The translations under genes and the position numbers were made by a program. Shown here in pieces: positions 58,441 through 64,000 of a stretch of 64,000 nucleotides of DNA (its first letter is position 1; every line of letters starts with the position of its first letter). The notes beneath the pieces are model-generated. The model was not told where the DNA came from. It ran no database searches and saw only the letters and a list, made by a program, of their open reading frames with translations. Where the stretch lies: the NCBI GenBank assembly GCA_030248225.1, contig JASANE010017373.1:60661-124660 (forward strand), written 5' to 3'. The DNA is from Trileptium ribeirensis. Lineage: Eukaryota > Nematoda > Enoplea > Enoplida > Thoracostomopsidae.

Positions 58441-60525
58441 TAAAATTCGTACGTAACATAGGATAAGGAAAATTTGTCTGCGAATAGACCTGGTTAAGAA
58501 CGGTTTCGAAAGTGTTCAGCCAAAATTTATAGGTGGGGGACGTAGCCGTTTGCATCCGCGGGTGACACTAGTTGCCCCCAAATTGTTTGAAATCGAGCTG
58601 CAGCGTCGAATCCTCATTCGTTCGCTGTTTCTTCTGCTTCTGGTTAAATACTGATGCAAACGACGGCGGACCTGAACGTGACAAATTTTGAGGAAGTTCA
58701 TTAGTTGAGCATAGAGCAAAACGGGGACTGGAGCTGACGGTGGGCCAAATCGTATCACACTTTGGTGAGATGTGGTTTCTATAACCGTGTAACTACGGGG
58801 AGAACCTACATCGGCACCGAGTCCCGGAGCCCTCTGGGAGTGAGTTGAAATTAGTCGGGTCTTTCGCTGGCGCTCCAGTCGCCGCCGAAATTCTGTAAGG
58901 TTGTTGGATCAAATTCACACGAGATCGCCCTTGGAAAATTGTCATGACGCTCAGCTGTTTCAGATATCTCGTCGGGTTAGTCCAGTCAAAATGTTTAGGA
59001 TACAGCAGTTCGAGAAAAGCTTAATCAAAGTCTCTAGAGTGTCGCGTCGGAAAGAGTTACAAATTATAGCTCAGGGTATCTTGCAGAATGCCCGACTCAA
59101 ACTCATTATATCATAAATGTTGTAAATAAGTTGCGATGTGCCCCGATTGGGCAGTGTTTATAGTGTGCGAATAACATAAATATGACTCAACAGTAAATGG
59201 GTTGAATCGTGTTCTTATTTATTTAAGCAGTTCGGAGTCTTACTTAATTTTCTGACCCCCAATGAAAGTTCTGGAAATCTTTTTCAACGGAAAGTCTTTA
59301 GAGACCTTGAGCCCAAATGAATCCTACGTTATTGCGAGCAAATCAAACACCACCCTGTACCGTATAGATCTCATCCGCTGATACAGATTCACCCTCCTGA
59401 CCTTGGTTTAAGGCCCGAGCTGGCAACCTTCTGTACCCCGCACTATCTCTGTGGTTGAGAGCGTTATCAAAAGCGTCCCCGCCGCAAGAGCCGCATAGCC
59501 AACCACTGTTTTACGTAGTTCGCCACCTAACATATTACACTAGTATTTAGAATCTTGACCTTCAAGGGATTGGGGCCCTCGCCTCAATGCCCTAGTGTTA
59601 CTTGAGTTACTAGGTAAAGTCTGCTAGGACTAGAATAAGGAATATCGTAAGAAGTCACAACCAGAACTGGGCCGCTATTAGGACCATGGCCGTACACCCA
59701 CTAGTCTTTAGGATTCCACACGCAGGCACGACTAAATGGGGAATTTTGCTCAGGCTATACTAGGATCCAAGAACCCCACTTAGGGGACCAGGTGGAATAT
59801 GAGGGAAAGGCGAGTCAGCCTTATTACCTGTGAGCAGGCTTAGGGGTTGACTCTCCCTCGGGGGACCTCATACCATTAGACACGTGGGCCATTGTAGGGG
59901 CCAGGCCGAACACCCTGGTTATCCCGCCGGCAGCCTGCTAAGCTAAGCGGTTCCCTTAGGTCATCGCATAGATCACTGGGGAGTCGTGGAAGCCGGGGTT
60001 GTCCGGGCACCACAATAGAGTAAACCGTGGTGCAGCTGGGATCCCTTAGGGCCAGAACTGGTCCTAGTACATAATTTTATTGGGGGCTACTCCGTGGAAG
60101 GCGTCCAGAAAATTTGAGGGTAAACGAGTTTAAATTATTAGGGCTCGGACCTCTCGCACTTGAAGGTAATAGGTTATTGTCGACCAGCATTCGTTCGATT
60201 TCGCACAGCATGTTGAGTTTATGAATTGCTTGCGTTTGGAGTGAAACAGTTAAAGTTATGGTTGTTTGCAGTTATGTATAATGTACGAAGAGAAGAAGCT
60301 CATGCGTCCGGGGAGGCCGGTGTTCACGCCTAAGTGTATTAGTAGTGCAGTTATGGTTGGGGTGTATCGCTTCTGTTGCTAGGCTAGCACTGTAACTTCT
60401 ATGAGCAGCCCGCGGCCCCGGACCGTTTGAGTTGGAGTGGTTCGTAAGCAGATCGCTGAGTGAAAGGATGAGGAACGAAGAAAGGAGCGATTGGTAGCCT
60501 AGGAAGCGCTTGGTTCACGTCGGTT
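58441..60525. other. GC-richer stretch, no gene recognised
   Basis: Base composition is higher in GC than the rest of the window from about 58500 to 60500, with no open frame above about 80 codons and no recognised motif. It may be internal sequence of the same element family as the palindrome that follows. Confidence 0.35.
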
Positions 60526-60529
60526 CGTG

Positions 60530-63500
60530 TTGTATTTGACTCAATACTGTTTTAGTGTCGATCTAGCAATTGCATTCAGTCACGTTACTGTCATAGCAGC
60601 CGTGCAATATCGTCATTGTCGTTATACAACTATTGACTATATTTATTGGCATACGACTCGACTGTTGGATTTCCAACTGTAACTCTAATAACTGTGTCGC
60701 TCAACAATTATTTGGTCGGAGGCTGTCGCGTTGCTGACAATTTATTTGTCGACAGTACCTTCGTGGTAGACTACAGCATTCCGGTTTCGGTCGTCTGTCA
60801 GCGCCTTAACGCCGCTTGAAATCGACACGCTATCGCGCGTACATCGTGACCCGTGGCATTAACATCGGTACCGCCACCCGTGTTTCCTGGCTAGGCGAAT
60901 CGTCGGACGAGAGTCTAGCGAAATAAACCGTCGACTCAACACAAATCGACCAAAGCTGTACCCGAACCGACGTGACTTCGGTGTTTCGTTGGCGTATCAG
61001 ACCAAACAAGTGCGGTGGAGCTACTTTGAACTGTTGGGACTCAAATAGAGCAGTGGTCAGTAATTGTTGGTTAATTTGTACTATGTAATGTTTTGTAATT
61101 GGCGTGTTGTGCGATAGAAAAGACTGAAATAGTATAGCATGTCTGAACTTTGTTTCATTGTGCCTTGTTGACATTTTAGCGGCATTTGAGGGTGTCAACG
61201 CACGTACCTTCAAGCCAAGGGAATTGAGGTAAACAAAAAGGGGACCTTTTTGCTATAACCCCACGGATATTTTGTGATTCAGCGACGCCATCATCTCGCC
61301 CCTAAGCCTTTTTCAGAGTAAGACAATTGGCATGGTGAAGTCATAAATAACCTGTAGTTCGATAGATATCGAAGTCCTAACTAAGTGAAATTAAACGCCG
61401 TTGAATAGCAGAGTAGGCTTGAAGAGTAACTGTTCCGAAAACCCGATTTAGGAGTCGTGTGAGAGAAGTGACGCTTGTGACAGTTAAGTGCTATAACGTC
61501 ATTTGAACTAGGTGAGTGACTTTAAGCGAAGCGAAAATTTTACACAACCAGTCACATACCTTAAGGAGTAGGCACACAGGTACAGTGAAGTTTACTCGAC
61601 AGTAGAACTTCCGCTATAATGGAACGTCCTCCATGTACTGCAGCTTTTCCATCATATCGTTTAACAGATGGAAAAATATGTGCCCGATAGCGCTAGATTT
61701 CACCTCCTTCCTAAGTCATTGTCTACCGACAACACATTTTTGTAGTAATGCTTCACGATGTTCACCTTCGACCTCCGGGCCAATACTTTGTCAAGCTGGC
61801 GTTTTAAACGAAGATCTAGTCCCCCGTCCCCGGCCGACTGATTCACGCTCCCTGTGAATATGCAATAGGTGTTAGCGATAATCTAGCGCGTCTGCGTCGG
61901 GCGCGGCGAGGACGGAGTACGTGAAGTTCCCCTGTTGTAACAAAGGGCTTCGTACGTTTGTTTCTGGCAGTCCGGGAAGACTTCCATATATCTTAAGTGC
62001 TTGGTCCTTTAACGTACAGTTGGGAAGCAAATTAGTTTCTTGTTCTAATGTCCATCCATTTGCGTCTGTCAAATTGTCGTAGGTGGCTAGCGACCCCTCA
62101 AAGTCCTTTTCGTCAGCTTCTGAAAATTGTGGCATGTCGCCCACCTGTATGATTGGCGCCGTTGTGGTTGTCCGTTCCATGAGCTGCTGTAGATTGCTAC
62201 TAATGGATCTCCTGATGCAATATGGGCTAGGGTCCATTTGTACTACCAGCCGTGGTGGGCGTGCCACCTCCTACATTAGTTGTTGCTGACGTGCCGCTAA
62301 TCGGCGTTTCTATTAGCTCTCGCTGGTAATGACATCTTTATTCCAACTTAATGGTAATCCCTAATTGTTTTGAGCTGTTGGGCGTCCGTAGTTCAAACCT
62401 GACTTGAGCACGGATGTTAAATGTATGAATCAGATATACGTGTTTGCTTTATAAAGCGGAAGTTCTACTGTCAAGTAAAGTTCACTCAACCTGTGTGCCT
62501 AATTCTTAAGGTATGTGGCTGGTTCTGTGAACTTTTCGCTGCGCTTATAATTTCTCAACTAATTCCAGCGATGGCTACGGTCTTTTGCTGCCACAAATAT
62601 TCTTAACTAATCACCTTTCGCACACGACTCCGAAGTCGCGTTTTCGGAACATTTACCTTCAAGCTTGACCTTTGTTATTTGGACGGCCGTTTAATTTCAC
62701 TTAGTTAGGGCTTCGATATCTATCGAACTACAGGTTATTTATGACTTCACTATGCCAATTGTCTTATCCTTAAAAGGCTTAGAGGCGAGATGATGGCGTC
62801 GCTGAATCACAAAATATCCGTGGGGTTATATAAGCAAAAAGGTCCCCTTTTTTGTTCACCTAAATTCCCTTGGCTTGAAGGTACCAACTTTGACACCCTC
62901 AAATGCCGCTGAATTTTCAACAAGGCACAATAAAACAAAGTTCAGACATGCTATACTATTTCAGTGTTTTATTATCGCACAACACGCCGATTCCAAAACA
63001 TCGTGTCGTACAAATTAACCAACAATTACTAACCACTGCTCTATTTGAGTCCCAACAGTACAAAAGTAGCTCCACCACACTTGTTTGGTCTGATACGCCA
63101 ACGAAAGGAAATTAGCACGTCGGTTCGGGTACAGCTTTGGTCGATTTGTTTGCTGGATCGACGGTTTACTTCGCTACGATTTTACGTTGCGACGATTCGC
63201 CTAAGCCAGGGAACACAGAAATAGCAAACCTGAATATCCAATGCCACGGGTCACGATGTACGCGCGATAGCGTGTCGATTTCAAGCGGCGTTAAGGCGCT
63301 GACAGACAACCGCAACCGGAATGCTGTCCTCCACCACGAAGGTACTGTCGACAAATAAATTGTCAGCAACGCGACAGCCTCCCGACCAAATAATTGTCGA
63401 GCGACACAGTTATTAAAGTTCCACTTGGAAATCCGACAGTCGAGTCGTATGCCAATAAATATAGTCAATAGTTGTATAACGACAATGACGATATTGCACG

Positions 63501-63575
63501 GCTGCTATGACAGTAACGTGACTGAATGCCAAATTGCTCGATCGACACGCTGCTCTATTGAGTCCCAACAGTTCA
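60530..63575. mobile_element. large inverted repeat (about 1.1-kb arms) enclosing a Gag-like fragment
   Basis: The left arm (about 60530-61615) and right arm (62455 to about 63575) are inverted complements along their length. For example, 60573-60630 is a perfect 58-base complement of 63471-63528, and 61570-61615 pairs with 62455-62500. Short indels and substitutions are spread through the arms. The 839-base spacer holds a Gag-like frame on minus. The structure resembles a foldback element, or two LTR-like sequences in head-to-head orientation. No transposase or pol is visible. Confidence 0.85.
61872..62267 (-). pseudogene. retrotransposon Gag-like fragment between the palindrome arms
   Basis: A 131-codon open frame on minus starts MARPPRLVVQMDPSP. 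The segment KDFEGSLATYDNLTDANGW followed by TLEQETNLLPNCTLKDQALK and IYGSLP matches the usual Gag capsid pattern of Ty3/gypsy-type elements (a helix ending ANGW, then LP-x-x-L-x-x-x-A-x-x-x-Y-x-x-LP). It ends soon after, without the C-terminal capsid half, zinc knuckle or pol. It is a truncated gag of an endogenous element. Confidence 0.6.
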
Positions 63576-64000
63576 GAAATCACTTCATAGCAAGCGTTCG
63601 ATCTTGTATGCCGACGAAACGCGTTGGTCGCCTTGATTGAGTCACGGTTTTGGTCAACAGCGGGTCAGATTGACGATTGAAGTCACTGCACACTTTGTTC
63701 ACTGATTGGCCCGGTCAGAAGCCGAAGATGTCGATACCGAGGTAATTCCACGGAGCACGATGTTCGTACAATAACGTACCGATATCAAGTAACGCGATTA
63801 ATGCGGACGCCCGGCGGAAGGTCATGGACCGGTGTGGCCCGCAACGAGAATACTGTCAACAAATAGTTCATCAGATGCTCTACCAACCCGAGTAGAATAA
63901 CCGTCCGGCGATATACTTACTAGAGTTACCGTTGAAATCCCACCAGTCGATTTGTAAGCCAATATAGTCAATAACTATACACCGACACTGTCGATACCGC
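63036..64000. repeat. direct repeat of a 510-bp unit (right arm plus extension)
   Basis: The landmark ctgctctatttgagtcccaa (63036) recurs at 63550 (ctgctctattgagtcccaac). Matching order continues in both: cacgg..cacgatgt, aagc/taacgcg, gtcaacaaat/gtcgacaaat, and gaaatcc..agtcga..taagccaatatagtcaat. The second copy is more diverged and is cut by the window end. Confidence 0.7.

Noticed and set aside
1..64000. CRISPR arrays or bacterial operons
   Set aside because: No regular spacer arrays and no bacterial gene organisation; spliced genes and LINEs show eukaryotic DNA.

Overview
The window is animal nuclear DNA, most likely from an invertebrate. It is AT-rich, its genes are split by GT-AG introns of about 0.6 to 16 kb, and most of the rest is decayed transposon, SINE-like and satellite sequence. 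The phylum cannot be fixed from what is here. The coding sequence is ordinary metazoan. The LINE mix (L2/CR1-like, Tx1/L1-like and an RTE-like group) is common in marine and soft-bodied invertebrates. Some arrays resemble TTAGGC, the nematode telomere hexamer, but they are degenerate and interstitial.

Layout, left to right. (1) 1-17,542 holds three plus-strand exons of one coiled-coil protein, possibly ATRIP-like, separated by an intron of about 15.8 kb. That intron is full of repeats: AT microsatellite, a 166-bp tandem duplication, a Merlin-like transposase remnant, TTAGGC-like arrays and a 1.1-kb dispersed repeat. (2) 17,543-29,300 has no intact gene. It contains a long strand-asymmetric purine-rich minisatellite, a pogo/Tigger-like mini-transposon, a degraded coding-like stretch, an L2/CR1-like LINE on plus and a LINE ORF1 remnant on minus. 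(3) 29,699-35,486 is a complete four-exon ALG8 gene (ER glucosyltransferase of N-glycan assembly). (4) 37,890-42,332 is a nearly complete ENDOV gene (inosine-specific endonuclease V) lacking only its first exon; its last intron carries two copies of a 265-bp tRNA-related element. (5) 42,340-48,100 is repeats, including a Tx1/L1-like LINE 3' end with an intact ORF. (6) 48,288-51,342 is a three-exon gene for a predicted secreted 168-residue protein with 12 cysteines. I do not recognise its family. (7) 51,350-60,500 holds a minus-strand RTE-like LINE wreck, small foldback elements and an LTR-like promoter. (8) 60,530-64,000 is a large inverted repeat (arms about 1.1 kb) around a Gag-like fragment, followed by a further direct copy of the outer arm unit.

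The three confident genes are all on the plus strand but do not form a pathway. ALG8 acts in the ER membrane on the lipid-linked oligosaccharide, ENDOV acts on inosine-containing nucleic acid, and the 12-Cys protein is probably exported; its two N-glycosylation sequons would make it a client of the pathway ALG8 serves. Exon boundaries were set by splice consensus, phase agreement and protein similarity recalled from the families. No database search or transcript evidence was available.
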